This document shows, one piece after another, positions 50,763 to 59,856 of a stretch of DNA of 64,000 nucleotides. The position numbers were made by a program, and so were the translations under genes. Each line of letters starts with the position of its first letter. Position 1 is the stretch's first letter. The notes under the pieces were generated by a model that saw nothing but the letters and a program-made list of their open reading frames with translations, made no database searches and was not told where the DNA came from. The stretch comes from a bacterium. GTDB taxonomy: Bacteria; Hinthialibacterota; Hinthialibacteria; OLB16. The stretch spans positions 52,817-116,816 of the forward strand of contig JAJVIK010000025.1 in assembly GCA_022072055.1 (NCBI GenBank). The letters are read 5' to 3'.

Positions 50763-52352
50763 ATGACCCCTTTCCTCCGCCTCCCCTGGTTGGCCGAAGG
50801 GTTATGTACCCTTACTCTAACGATCCACTGCCTCCTGAAGTCGCGGGCCTTTCACTGGTATATTTCGGATGAGAATATCTATTACTACCTTGCCCGGGAC
50901 CTGTCCATTGACCGGCTTCCGTACCGGGATTTCTTTTACGCCAACCCTCCCCTTCTGCTCTTCCTGCTGAAGATCGGCGGATCGCTTTCCGAATGGTCCG
51001 CGTATGGTCTCCGCATGGTTCCGTTCCTCGCGCATGTGGGCGGGGCGCTGTTTCTTTTCCTGTCGCTGCGCCGAGCTCTTTGGACGCTGGCGATCCTTCC
51101 TGTGTGGCTGTACCTTTGGAGCTTCGATGCCGTTCGCGCGAGCACGCACTCGACAGGAATCGCGGAGACTCTCCTCTTCGTGATGGGCGCCCTGCTCGCC
51201 GCGACGCGCGGCGCGGGGGCGTGGTCGGGAGCGATGCTCGGCCTCGCGCTCCTCACCAAGACCTATGCGGTTTCCGCCCTCCCCGGAGTTGCGCTCGCCA
51301 TCTGGCTCTTCTCGGAAAACAAGCGGGGAGCTATCGCGCGCTTTGCCTCCGTTTTAGTCGGGATGCTGGTTCTTTGCGCCCTGCTCGGAACCCTTGTGGG
51401 GGGGAAGGCCTATTGGGACATGAATCTCTTCTACCACCTCACCAAGGATGCGGACGAAGCGGATCCGGCGGAGACTTTCCGAATGGTCGCCGTACGGAAC
51501 CAGGCCACTCTCTTCATCTTGGCGCTCAGCGCGGTCGTGGGGTCGTTCGGAGTCCTGTCCGCGCGTGGCGGAAGGGAGAAGAACTCCTTTCCGGACGCTC
51601 AGCTTCCCAGGCCGACCTTCGAGTTCCTCGCGGTGGGGGGAACCCTGTTCCTCTGCGTGCTCGCGTTCCTTGGGATGCAGCAGCGGGTGTTCGATTTCTA
51701 TTTCCTGCTGTTCCTTCCAGGGGTTGGATACCTGTGCGCGGGTTTTCTTATCCCAGCCGCGAGCCTCGCGTCCTCCGGTGGAGGTCCGAGGATACATGCC
51801 GTCGCCGGCGGTATGTTGATGCTGAGCCTGCTTCTCCTTGCGCAACCGATGATTCCGGGCAAATGGCGCCTGTTCCTCCGGGAACAGGTGACTTACTGGG
51901 AACATGAGGGTCGTCACGTGGATGTTCTCAGGGAGTGGGTTCCGGTGATTGGAGGACCGAACGCGACCTTGTCCGGGGACTCAGGGGCCGCTCCGACCCT
52001 CGCGCTCCTTTCCGGAGCCAGGCTCGCGCTTGGCGAGGCCGACACCAATTACATGCGCTTCCAGGGAGGTTTTCCGAGCGCCGAGGAATTCATTCGACGT
52101 CTGGAGGAGGCGCGCGTGGAGTGGCTGGTGGTTCGGGGGCGACCGGGGAAAAACAACCGCTGGAATCCTCGCGGCCTGTTTTCACTGAAGGAGTTTAACG
52201 TCTATGCTCTCGAGAGATTCGACCGTGTGGCGATGCTGAAGCTCGACCGGGTCAACGAGCTGATGCTCCTGCGGAGGAAACCCTCCCAGGGGCGGACTCC
52301 ACCGGACGGCGAATCCGGAGGGAAGGCGGACAGACAGCGTGATGGATCCTGA
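50763..52352 (+). CDS. GT-C superfamily membrane glycosyltransferase (GT39/ArnT-like)
   Basis: The 529 residues contain 9-11 hydrophobic segments. Its first outer loop has the acidic signature SDENIYYYLARDL followed by PYRDFFYANPPLLLFLL, typical of GT-C enzymes that use dolichyl- or undecaprenyl-phosphate sugars. A soluble C-terminal part (~385-529) includes VEWLVVRGRPG. The acceptor is unknown. Its end overlaps the following small gene by 11 nt, so both are likely co-translated. Confidence 0.75.
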   Translation: MTPFLRLPWLAEGLCTLTLTIHCLLKSRAFHWYISDENIYYYLARDLSIDRLPYRDFFYANPPLLLFLLKIGGSLSEWSAYGLRMVPFLAHVGGALFLFLSLRRALWTLAILPVWLYLWSFDAVRASTHSTGIAETLLFVMGALLAATRGAGAWSGAMLGLALLTKTYAVSALPGVALAIWLFSENKRGAIARFASVLVGMLVLCALLGTLVGGKAYWDMNLFYHLTKDADEADPAETFRMVAVRNQATLFILALSAVVGSFGVLSARGGREKNSFPDAQLPRPTFEFLAVGGTLFLCVLAFLGMQQRVFDFYFLLFLPGVGYLCAGFLIPAASLASSGGGPRIHAVAGGMLMLSLLLLAQPMIPGKWRLFLREQVTYWEHEGRHVDVLREWVPVIGGPNATLSGDSGAAPTLALLSGARLALGEADTNYMRFQGGFPSAEEFIRRLEEARVEWLVVRGRPGKNNRWNPRGLFSLKEFNVYALERFDRVAMLKLDRVNELMLLRRKPSQGRTPPDGESGGKADRQRDGS

Positions 52353-52722
52353 GGTCGCCTATCTCTACGAGCCAGGGGATATCGACTCGGCCAGTGTCGA
52401 GATGCTCCCCGACAGTCCGGCTCTCTACGCCTTTCAGGTGGTCCTATCCGGCGAGGCGGATCCCCTTTGGCGCAGAGCCTTCGATCAGGTCTGGAGGGAA
52501 TCGCGCTACCTGGGAAAGCTGGATGCCCTGGTGGTCGGCGACCGCATCCGCTTCATCTGCTCACAGCGGCAAGGGATGACCGACTACCTCTATTTGATCG
52601 AATCCCGCATTCGGGAGACCAACCGGAGAATGGAGGCCCACTGGCGGGCCAAACGGATTCCGACAAAGACTCTCCGCTACCAGCACTACCCCTCGTCCTT
52701 CATCCCCTTGGTGAAAATCTAG
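52342..52722 (+). CDS. Hypothetical small cytoplasmic protein
   Basis: I recognise no family. The 126 residues (ATG 52342; GTG 52339 also possible) have no signal or membrane segment. They show two charged helical stretches (FDQVWRESRYLGKLDALVV and RIRETNRRMEAHWRAKRI) and aromatic clusters. The start overlaps the 3' end of the GT-C gene, and the frame and codon use look real. A role with that glycosyltransferase is possible but unproven. Confidence 0.55.
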   Translation: MDPEVAYLYEPGDIDSASVEMLPDSPALYAFQVVLSGEADPLWRRAFDQVWRESRYLGKLDALVVGDRIRFICSQRQGMTDYLYLIESRIRETNRRMEAHWRAKRIPTKTLRYQHYPSSFIPLVKI

Positions 52723-52740
52723 CGGGGCGGTGGCGCGCCC

Positions 52741-54216
52741 TCAGTGGCCCAACCCCGGCTTGTTGAGTCCTCCAGTCTCGATGGTTCCATCCACCACCTT
52801 GAAGACCTCCGGGTGGCGGTCTTCCCATCCCTTGTTCGCCACCGGGACATACTGGCGCGCATTCCCCTCGATGGCGGTTGTGGTCGGGAAGCGCGCGGTG
52901 AGTCCGGCTGAAATCAGGAAGGACTCTCCGGGACAGGTGAGGTCTTGGACGCACAAGAACATGTTGAATTTCTGAGCAGCCGCCCCCATCAGGATGCTGT
53001 GACTGATTCCCTTGCAGGCTTTGAGCGCCACCCCGGAATAGCCCCACTCACGACCAAGCAGGAGGCTTTCGTAATTGACCAGGGTCTCGTCGATCACCAC
53101 CGGTTTGAGCGCCGCCGCCTTGTGAATCTTGTTCTCCGGCTGAGACTTGAGGTCGCGCGCTGTGGGTTGCTCGATGTATGCGACTCGATCATATGCCTGG
53201 GGGGATTTTTCCTTGACCCGGTTCAGGAAGTCGAGGAGGTACTCCACATTCCCGGCGCGCTCATTGAAATCCAGGGAATAGGACCAGGTCGATAAACCTC
53301 GCTTGCTCATGACGGGCGCGGCCACCGCCTCGACTCCAAGGACTCGATTCACATCCCAGTCGAGGTCTCCGCCGTTGAGCTTGATCTTAAGGTGAGTGAG
53401 CTCATCCTTCGCAATCCACTGATCCAAGCTCTCCGGGAGACCGTCATTGAGCGGGGTTTTCACGTCTCCGGGGGAGAGGGGATCGAGCGCTCCGACCAGA
53501 TGATAGAGCGGCATGCGCTTCTTTGGCTCGCGGAGGGTGTACTTGTCGGCGTATTCGCCGGCGAATTGGGAATCGAGGTAATGCGACAAGTCGGCGGAAA
53601 TGAATTCGCTCGAAAGTCCGTTGTAGCAGTTGATTCCGTTAACTTTGCCGAAGGCGTCGAACAGGGCGGCGTCAAAGGGACTCGCCACCACAAGCAGCGC
53701 GAGGATCGGCATGGGTTCGGCAAGCTTCGGGAGGTTATCGCGCTCGGCGATGTAAATCGGTTCAAGCTGAACCATGGTTTCGAGTGGGTGAGCGAAGTGG
53801 TCGCACTCGCGGGTCCGCGCGGCGAGCAAGTCCGCCAGACGAATCATGGCGTCCAGGGACTGCTCCTGTGAAACCACCTTGGGGGGCCAACCCCACACAT
53901 TTCCAAGAGTCATGCTCCCCGAACCCTCGGCTTCCTTCCCGGCGCGGTTTCGAACCCGGATCTTGGCGTTCAAGATCGTGACCGCGGTGACCACATTCCC
54001 GCCGAATTTCATCGGCGAACGGTAGTCATGGGTCTCGAGCTCGGTCCGAACCTCGAGGATTTTCACGTCGGTGGGTTTGAGCGCCAAGTTTCTTCCTCCC
54101 CCTGTGTTCGCCTCGGTCGCGGCATGGCTCCTGGAAGCTGTCCAGTCTGATAGGCCTGATCCAAGAGCGATGGCGGCGGACCGCTTCAGCAAGTCTCTAC
54201 GATTCATCGCGGGCAT
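52741..54216 (-). CDS. Enolase-superfamily protein (mandelate racemase/muconate-lactonizing type) with Tat signal
   Basis: A perfect ribosome-binding site (AGGAGGAA) eight bases upstream sets the ATG at 54216; the product has 491 residues. It begins MPAMNRRDLLKRSAAIALG, a Tat signal. The barrel then shows HLKIKLNGGD (Lys-x-Lys general base), SLDFNERAG (metal Asp and Asn), YIEQPTAR (Glu), VVIDETLVN (Asp/Glu) and ALKACKGISH, in the usual order. Sugar-acid dehydration or epimerisation is likely, in the periplasm. It is the last gene of the leftward run. TTGACA at 54283-54278 (minus) may be a -35. Confidence 0.8.
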   Translation of the reverse strand: MPAMNRRDLLKRSAAIALGSGLSDWTASRSHAATEANTGGGRNLALKPTDVKILEVRTELETHDYRSPMKFGGNVVTAVTILNAKIRVRNRAGKEAEGSGSMTLGNVWGWPPKVVSQEQSLDAMIRLADLLAARTRECDHFAHPLETMVQLEPIYIAERDNLPKLAEPMPILALLVVASPFDAALFDAFGKVNGINCYNGLSSEFISADLSHYLDSQFAGEYADKYTLREPKKRMPLYHLVGALDPLSPGDVKTPLNDGLPESLDQWIAKDELTHLKIKLNGGDLDWDVNRVLGVEAVAAPVMSKRGLSTWSYSLDFNERAGNVEYLLDFLNRVKEKSPQAYDRVAYIEQPTARDLKSQPENKIHKAAALKPVVIDETLVNYESLLLGREWGYSGVALKACKGISHSILMGAAAQKFNMFLCVQDLTCPGESFLISAGLTARFPTTTAIEGNARQYVPVANKGWEDRHPEVFKVVDGTIETGGLNKPGLGH

Positions 54217-54323
54217 TTTAGGTTCCTCCTCAAGATTAAGGGCGAATTCTTTCTCCCTTAAATCCAAAAGCCTCCACTGTCAACCGGTAACACGGGCAAA
54301 GAGCCGAGCCCGGCCTTGTGGAT

Positions 54324-55667
54324 CTACACCACCTCCGGCACTCCGAAGGGCTCGCGGTAGGGACGTTTGGTCAGGGCGTTGGCCTCGTCGTCGTTGAGGA
54401 ATCCGAGCGTCTGCGGGTCAATGAAGAGCTTCCGCCCCAAACGGTACGAGGCGTTGGCGTATTGGCACAGAAGCGCGGAAAGGTGCGCTTCCTCCACCGG
54501 GCAGTTGGGCCGCTTGCCGGTCCGAATGCAGTCGATGAAATCGGCGATGTGATCGCGCTCCATCCTGGAGAACCCGCTCTTGCCTTTAGCGATCGGTTTC
54601 CCGTCCACGTCGTAGACTTCCCATCCGCCGCCGTGACGTCCCAAGTACATGAAATTCTTGGTCCCGGAGATCTCAATCCGGGTGCCGATGAATGGCCAAG
54701 TTGGGAGATTGTCCCCATCCCGAATCGGCATCGGGACCTTCTTCATGTAGGGCGACCAGAGCTCCTGTTCAAAAACCATCGTGAGCTTGTCGAAGTCCCA
54801 CACCGCGACATGCGTGTCCGGGGTTTCCTGGTCATCGTTGAAGAAGTGGACCCCTCCGGTCGAATAGACCGACTTGGGGGTGGTCACCCCCGAGACCCAC
54901 CGCGCGATGTCCATCTGGTGGACCCCATCGTTGATGATATCCCCGCCGGAGTACTCCCAGAACCAATGCCAGGCGTAATGGAAGTGATTGTTGTTGAAGG
55001 GGCGATCCTTGCAGGGGCCAAGCCACATCTTGTAGTCAACCCCCTCGGGCACGGGGCCATCGGGCTCCTTGCCGATGGTCCCGCGCGCCTTGCTGTTCAT
55101 GACTCGAACCAGGTGGACATCCCCGAGCCGGCCCGACCGGATGTAATCAATGGCCTGGTAAATGTAGGGGGCGCTCCGATTCTGATGACCGATCTGGACC
55201 ACGCGATTGTAGCGCTTGGCCGCCTCGATCATTTGCCTGCCGTCGTGAAGGTTGTGGTGGCAGGGTTTTTCAACATAGACATGTTTCCCGGCCTGGCAAG
55301 CGAAGATGGTTCCGGGAGCGTGCCAGTGGTCCGGGGTTCCCATCACGATGGCGTCCACATCCTTGTCCTCGAGCATCCTCCGGAAATCCTGGACACACTC
55401 CGGCGCCTTGAAACCTTTGGCCTCGATCTCCTTCACCCGTTCGGGGAACAGGCGGGTGTCCGGCTCGGCGAAGTATTTGAGCTCGACATCCTCCCGCGCA
55501 AGGAATCGGTGCGCGAGGTAATTCCCGCGCCCGTGAATGCCCATCACCCCGAAGACAATCTTCTCGTTCGCTCCGAGGACATTGATTGAGAAGGTCGATC
55601 CGAAACTCGCGGCCATGGCCGCCGTGGTGGTGGATTTGAGGAATTCCCTCCGGTTCAAACGGGACAT
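54324..55667 (-). CDS. Gfo/Idh/MocA family oxidoreductase with Tat signal
   Basis: The ATG at 55667 follows GGGAGG and gives 447 residues. The Tat signal is LNRREFLKSTTTAAM. The Rossmann domain has VFGVMGIHGRGNYLAHRF, GTPDHWHAPGTIFACQ and the EKPCHHNLHDGRQM block, and the C-terminal domain has GGDIINDGVHQMDIARW. It resembles the protein at 12051-13385 over most of its length, so the two are paralogues. Oxidation of a sugar or polyol is likely. TTGACA at 55722-55717 (minus) is a possible -35 element. Confidence 0.85.
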   Translation of the reverse strand: MSRLNRREFLKSTTTAAMAASFGSTFSINVLGANEKIVFGVMGIHGRGNYLAHRFLAREDVELKYFAEPDTRLFPERVKEIEAKGFKAPECVQDFRRMLEDKDVDAIVMGTPDHWHAPGTIFACQAGKHVYVEKPCHHNLHDGRQMIEAAKRYNRVVQIGHQNRSAPYIYQAIDYIRSGRLGDVHLVRVMNSKARGTIGKEPDGPVPEGVDYKMWLGPCKDRPFNNNHFHYAWHWFWEYSGGDIINDGVHQMDIARWVSGVTTPKSVYSTGGVHFFNDDQETPDTHVAVWDFDKLTMVFEQELWSPYMKKVPMPIRDGDNLPTWPFIGTRIEISGTKNFMYLGRHGGGWEVYDVDGKPIAKGKSGFSRMERDHIADFIDCIRTGKRPNCPVEEAHLSALLCQYANASYRLGRKLFIDPQTLGFLNDDEANALTKRPYREPFGVPEVV

Positions 55668-55739
55668 CACGCAACCTCCCAGTGAATTCACCTAAGCTCA
55701 GCCCATTGAAATCTTCTGTCAAGTTCCATTTTTCGGAAA

Positions 55740-58109
55740 TCAGTGCCCTTCCAGGTACTCCTTGCCCTCCCACTCAAGCCGACTGTGGAGGAAATCGAAG
55801 GTCCCGACCCCGTGGATCGAGTGCGGGCCATCGAAGAACTCGATCTCGGCTCGGTCGCCGATGCCCAGGAGGCTGTAGCGCCGGAAGGTCTTCGCGAACT
55901 CGTAGGCCACCCATTCATCCGGAGCCACCCCATCGTGGTGTCCACGCTCGACCATGAAGGGCCTTGGGCAGATCAACCAGGAAAGCTCGGCGTAATTGAA
56001 GGTGTTGCCCAGATTGAATTCCGGCATCTCATACTCGCCGGTGAAGAGATAGCTGTAGCGACTGTCGAAGGAGACATTCTTCCAAATCCACTCGTTGTAA
56101 TCGGCGGAGCAGATCGACAGGCAGTATTCCGGAAGAATCGCCGGGACACGCATCGCGGTCTTGCCTCCATACGAAAGACCGTAAAAACCGATCCGCGACG
56201 GATCCACCGATGGGAGCGTGGAAAGCCATTCGAGGATGCGCTCATGCTGGCGGACAATGAACGAAAACAGCGAGAGTTTGAGCGGGTTGGCCTTGCGCTG
56301 AAGAACGCGGAACTTGTCCTCCCCAATGTAGGGGTTCTGGGGCGAGAAGGTGATGAACCCGCGCTCGGCGAGCTGGCAGGCGAAACGGTGGTAGTAGGGG
56401 CTGTCCATTTTCGGATCGGCGACATCCTGGGGATGGCCCTCCAGGCCATGCTGGCAGACCACGACCGGGCGCTTCTCGCCCTCGCTCACATCCTTGGGAA
56501 GCAGAAGGATGCCGTACGCGAAAACATCCGGGTAAACATCCAAGACCACCTCATACCCCCGATAGGTCGGCTCATCATAAACCAACCGAGAACGTGGGTT
56601 TGCCGGGACCGTGGGGTCCGGGAGTTTGCCGATCACTTCCTCCCAGAAATAATCCCGATACCACTTGGAGGTTTCCTCCCAGGCTTCGAGGCTGCTTGGG
56701 TCCGCCTTCGACCAGAACTCCTCTCGGTATTTGGGACTGTCACGCATCAGGCGTTGGGTGAATTCGACGAGCTGGTCAAGCTGACGCTTCTCGCGATCCT
56801 CGGATGGAATTCCGTTCCGCGTGCGTCTTGTGGAGGCGCCCCCGCCGGAAGGTTGCTTCAATCCTAGCTCCTCCGCGAATGCTGTCTGGAAGCTTTTTGA
56901 GTCAGGTTGCTTGGGATCATCGGTGATCAGCTTGGCCTTCCAGGGCGGGGAAAGGCGCTCGGCAAGGGTCCTCATCCGGGCAAATTCGCTTTCAACCGAT
57001 GCGGGTGATGGAACAGTCAAGACTCCGGGCGCGGCTCCTGATCTTCCCGGACTCCGTGGGGGACCGGAGACATGCGGATAGAGAGTCCCGGTTGTGTCGG
57101 GAGTTCCGGAATCGGGCGGAATGCCCTGAATGAACAAAGGGCGCGGAGCCACGAGAGTCCCAATCTCCGCATCCCCGAATTCGGTGAGCAGGCTCCAGAC
57201 ATTCCGGTAGATCGGCTCTTTCCAGAGCTCCTCTCGTCTTTGGAAATACCCCGAAATCGCGGCCACATCGATCCGCGGATCGAGCGCCGCCATGTAGAGG
57301 GCGATCAGGCCACCCTCGCCAGACCCGAGAATCCCCACCTTGCCCGGCGCGTCCGCTCTCCCCTTCAGCCAGTCCACCGCCGCGAGAATCTTCTGCACCT
57401 CCAGCCCGATGAGGTGACGCCCCATCTCATAGGCCGCGCGGTACACCAACTCGCGATGGGGCTGATTGGTCATCCGGATCTCTGGGTTTCCCGACCAGGT
57501 GTCCCTGCGGCTGAGGAGCGCCGGAATCAGGACTCTGGCGCCGGATTCGGCCAATGAGAGGACGGGAGTGGAGATCGAGGAGAGCCCGCTCAATCCGATG
57601 TCCACCGTGGCTTGTTCGGGAGTCTGATCGCAATCCGGAATCACGATCACGGTTGCGAGGGGCCTGGATTCCGGCTCCAGGAGCAGTCCTTCGCCATCCA
57701 CTCCCTCAAGGGCATCCCAGCGGACTTGGTGGACTTTGAATCTCGGGGTCTGGTTCGTTCCGAGCGCCTCCGCAATCCACGGGGTCTCTTCCGGCCCGGC
57801 GAGGATCTTCATCTTGGGAGGGAGGCGCTTGTCCACGGCGCCGATCAGGGTCTTCAGACGTTTGCGATTCGGTTCGACCGATTTCACGTAGGCCTCGTGC
57901 GAGGTGAAATCCCGTTTCCAATATGTCGCTCGATGTCCCGGTGAGGATTCTATTTCGCGCGTCAGGTAACGGTTGATGCCCTCCACCATCGCCGCCGCGA
58001 GGTCTCCCCCCAGCTCCAGCGGCTGAGTGCCAGGAAGACGGTCCTCGCAGAGGGCGACAGGACATAGCAGCGGCAGGCAGGCGAGGAGGGAGACAGATCG
58101 TGAAAGCAT
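55740..58109 (-). CDS. Secreted tandem alpha/beta-hydrolase (acetyl-xylan-esterase-like), first domain degenerate
   Basis: From ATG 58109 (after AAAGGAG) the product has 789 residues with a signal peptide (1-22). It holds two alpha/beta-hydrolase units. The second (~500-789) has the nucleophile elbow YGLSYGGK (~641), the acid in HHDGVAPDEW (~726) and the His in GPHSIHG (~761), close to dienelactone-hydrolase/acetyl-xylan-esterase relatives. The first (~150-350) has GSGEGG where G-x-S-x-G should be, so its catalytic Ser is gone. The fourth gene of the leftward run lies next downstream. Confidence 0.78.
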   Translation of the reverse strand: MLSRSVSLLACLPLLCPVALCEDRLPGTQPLELGGDLAAAMVEGINRYLTREIESSPGHRATYWKRDFTSHEAYVKSVEPNRKRLKTLIGAVDKRLPPKMKILAGPEETPWIAEALGTNQTPRFKVHQVRWDALEGVDGEGLLLEPESRPLATVIVIPDCDQTPEQATVDIGLSGLSSISTPVLSLAESGARVLIPALLSRRDTWSGNPEIRMTNQPHRELVYRAAYEMGRHLIGLEVQKILAAVDWLKGRADAPGKVGILGSGEGGLIALYMAALDPRIDVAAISGYFQRREELWKEPIYRNVWSLLTEFGDAEIGTLVAPRPLFIQGIPPDSGTPDTTGTLYPHVSGPPRSPGRSGAAPGVLTVPSPASVESEFARMRTLAERLSPPWKAKLITDDPKQPDSKSFQTAFAEELGLKQPSGGGASTRRTRNGIPSEDREKRQLDQLVEFTQRLMRDSPKYREEFWSKADPSSLEAWEETSKWYRDYFWEEVIGKLPDPTVPANPRSRLVYDEPTYRGYEVVLDVYPDVFAYGILLLPKDVSEGEKRPVVVCQHGLEGHPQDVADPKMDSPYYHRFACQLAERGFITFSPQNPYIGEDKFRVLQRKANPLKLSLFSFIVRQHERILEWLSTLPSVDPSRIGFYGLSYGGKTAMRVPAILPEYCLSICSADYNEWIWKNVSFDSRYSYLFTGEYEMPEFNLGNTFNYAELSWLICPRPFMVERGHHDGVAPDEWVAYEFAKTFRRYSLLGIGDRAEIEFFDGPHSIHGVGTFDFLHSRLEWEGKEYLEGH

Positions 58110-58138
58110 CAGCCGCTCCTTTCGCGGGGAAGCCAGGG

Positions 58139-59854
58139 TCATGGGGATGCGGTAAAGCGCAATCCTTCCAAGGGATGACCTTTCTCGTCCGTGAATCGCA
58201 AATTGAATCCCCAGGAACCGTGGGAGTTGATCGAGGTGACGGATACTCGCGTCTTTCCCTTGGGGATGACAACCGGGGCCTGCTCCTCGAAATCATAACG
58301 ATCCCGAAACAGCAAGCCATGCCCGCGCTCCGGGTATTTCGCTCGGTCGAAGACAGTCTGCTCCCCGATTCTCACCACAATCCCGTCATCCCATCCCACA
58401 TTCAAGACTCCCGCTTGTTCTTCATCCGCTTCCACCCAAGTGACCAGGTGGGCCGAAGCCTTGTCGGTGGCCCTCCACTCGAAGAGCGCGTTCATGCGCA
58501 CGGAACCAGTGGGTTCGGTCCCTTCAAACTTGAACCAGCGAACGACGCCATCCCGCCCGTGCAGCGGGAGGTCGGGCCGGATATCTCCAAGTGGCGCATT
58601 CGGCGCTGAGAAAGCGGGATTCAGATAGGGATTCCCCAACGGTCCCAGGACCAGCCACTCCCCCGGGGTTCCGAAACGGTCGCAGAGCTCCCCGCGTGCG
58701 AGTTTCCCATGGTCATACTCTCTCACCGCTTCAATCAGTTTAAGACTCGCCGGATCGGCGGTGACAGTCCTATCCCTCAAGATGGAATGCCATCCCGGGG
58801 CGACTTCTTCAATCCCGGGGTACGACGGTTTGGAAAGTCCGAATTCTTTTTCGATTTCCGGACTCCACTCAAACCACAGCGGCTGCCCAGAGAAGCTCCA
58901 GATGTATCGTTTGGCGACCGAGCGAAGGATGCGCATCTGCTCACGCAGTTCCGCAAGCTCTTCCGGCCAGGGGCGCTTGGGGTAATCCTTCCCGCCGGTC
59001 TCCACCATGTGCACCGGCCAGACTCCGGGCGCCACCGTGCAGCGACGTTTCCAATACTCGAGCATCTTTCCGGAAAGGAGTCGGTCCGCGACAAAATCCC
59101 CCACGCGCGGGATGGCCACCTGAGCCACCGGATCGAGCAGGCAATAGGCGCGCTCATATCCCAGGTGGAGACCGCCGGGGGCGTCTCGCTCCGCCATCTC
59201 CTCCAGCATGGCGAAATAGAAGGCGCGCTCAATCGGTCTCCCCCACAGGTCCCCGGGTAGGAGGAAGATCACCGCTTCGGGAAACTGATCGAGGAGCGCG
59301 GCCATGGCGGTCTTCCCTTGTCTCGCCGCGGCGGCGAGCAGGTCTTCCGCGATGTATCCCTCATAGTTGTAGATCGAGTGAGTGAGGTCGTATCTCGGAT
59401 AGGGATACTCCACATCAATGCTCACCCCCGCGAAGCCAAGCTCCTTCGCGGACTTGCCGATGGACGCGAAGTGTTTCTCGAATTTCAGTCGATGGTCCTC
59501 CGAGAGCAGGGTCGGGGCGGATGGCCATTCGGCGGAATCGGAGAACGAGACCGCGAGCAGGCTTTCGGTCGCTCCTGCTTTTCTCAGGTTCGACAGATTC
59601 TCCCTAGCTTGATCGCGCCACTCCGGTTTCTGGGGAGGCTGGTCCCCCACTCCGAGGAAAGAGGCAACGCCCTCGTCCCAGCTCCCGATGACAAAAAAGA
59701 ACCCATCGTGGATCTTGGCCACATCCTCGGCGTGGGCGTTGAAATAGGGATTTGGCTGCGCGTAATAGGCCAGGGTCTTCGGAATCTCCCCGGTCCTCCC
59801 CTGTCCGCACGCGAGAAGCAAGAGAAGAATAGCAAGATGGTTTCGGAACGGCAT
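58139..59854 (-). CDS. Secreted lipoprotein, glycoside-hydrolase-like
   Basis: The 571 residues start with a lipobox signal peptide (LLLLLACGQ, Cys at 16), so it should be a lipid-anchored exported protein. Residues ~25-370 look like a TIM barrel of glycosidase type (FAGVSIDVEYPYPRYDL, IWSFSGQPLWFEW) with unknown catalytic pair. The last ~170 residues form a beta-rich carbohydrate-binding-like domain (GIVVRIGEQTVFDRAKYPER). No family name can be given. It starts 3 bp after the glutamine synthetase stop, and its ribosome-binding site AAAGGA lies inside that gene, so translation is coupled. Confidence 0.65.
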   Translation of the reverse strand: MPFRNHLAILLLLLACGQGRTGEIPKTLAYYAQPNPYFNAHAEDVAKIHDGFFFVIGSWDEGVASFLGVGDQPPQKPEWRDQARENLSNLRKAGATESLLAVSFSDSAEWPSAPTLLSEDHRLKFEKHFASIGKSAKELGFAGVSIDVEYPYPRYDLTHSIYNYEGYIAEDLLAAAARQGKTAMAALLDQFPEAVIFLLPGDLWGRPIERAFYFAMLEEMAERDAPGGLHLGYERAYCLLDPVAQVAIPRVGDFVADRLLSGKMLEYWKRRCTVAPGVWPVHMVETGGKDYPKRPWPEELAELREQMRILRSVAKRYIWSFSGQPLWFEWSPEIEKEFGLSKPSYPGIEEVAPGWHSILRDRTVTADPASLKLIEAVREYDHGKLARGELCDRFGTPGEWLVLGPLGNPYLNPAFSAPNAPLGDIRPDLPLHGRDGVVRWFKFEGTEPTGSVRMNALFEWRATDKASAHLVTWVEADEEQAGVLNVGWDDGIVVRIGEQTVFDRAKYPERGHGLLFRDRYDFEEQAPVVIPKGKTRVSVTSINSHGSWGFNLRFTDEKGHPLEGLRFTASP

Positions 59855-59856
59855 GT

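Noticed and set aside
54318-55589. 423-residue plus-strand frame opposite the second Gfo/Idh/MocA gene
   Set aside because: Shadow of a well-supported gene with Tat signal and EKP motif.
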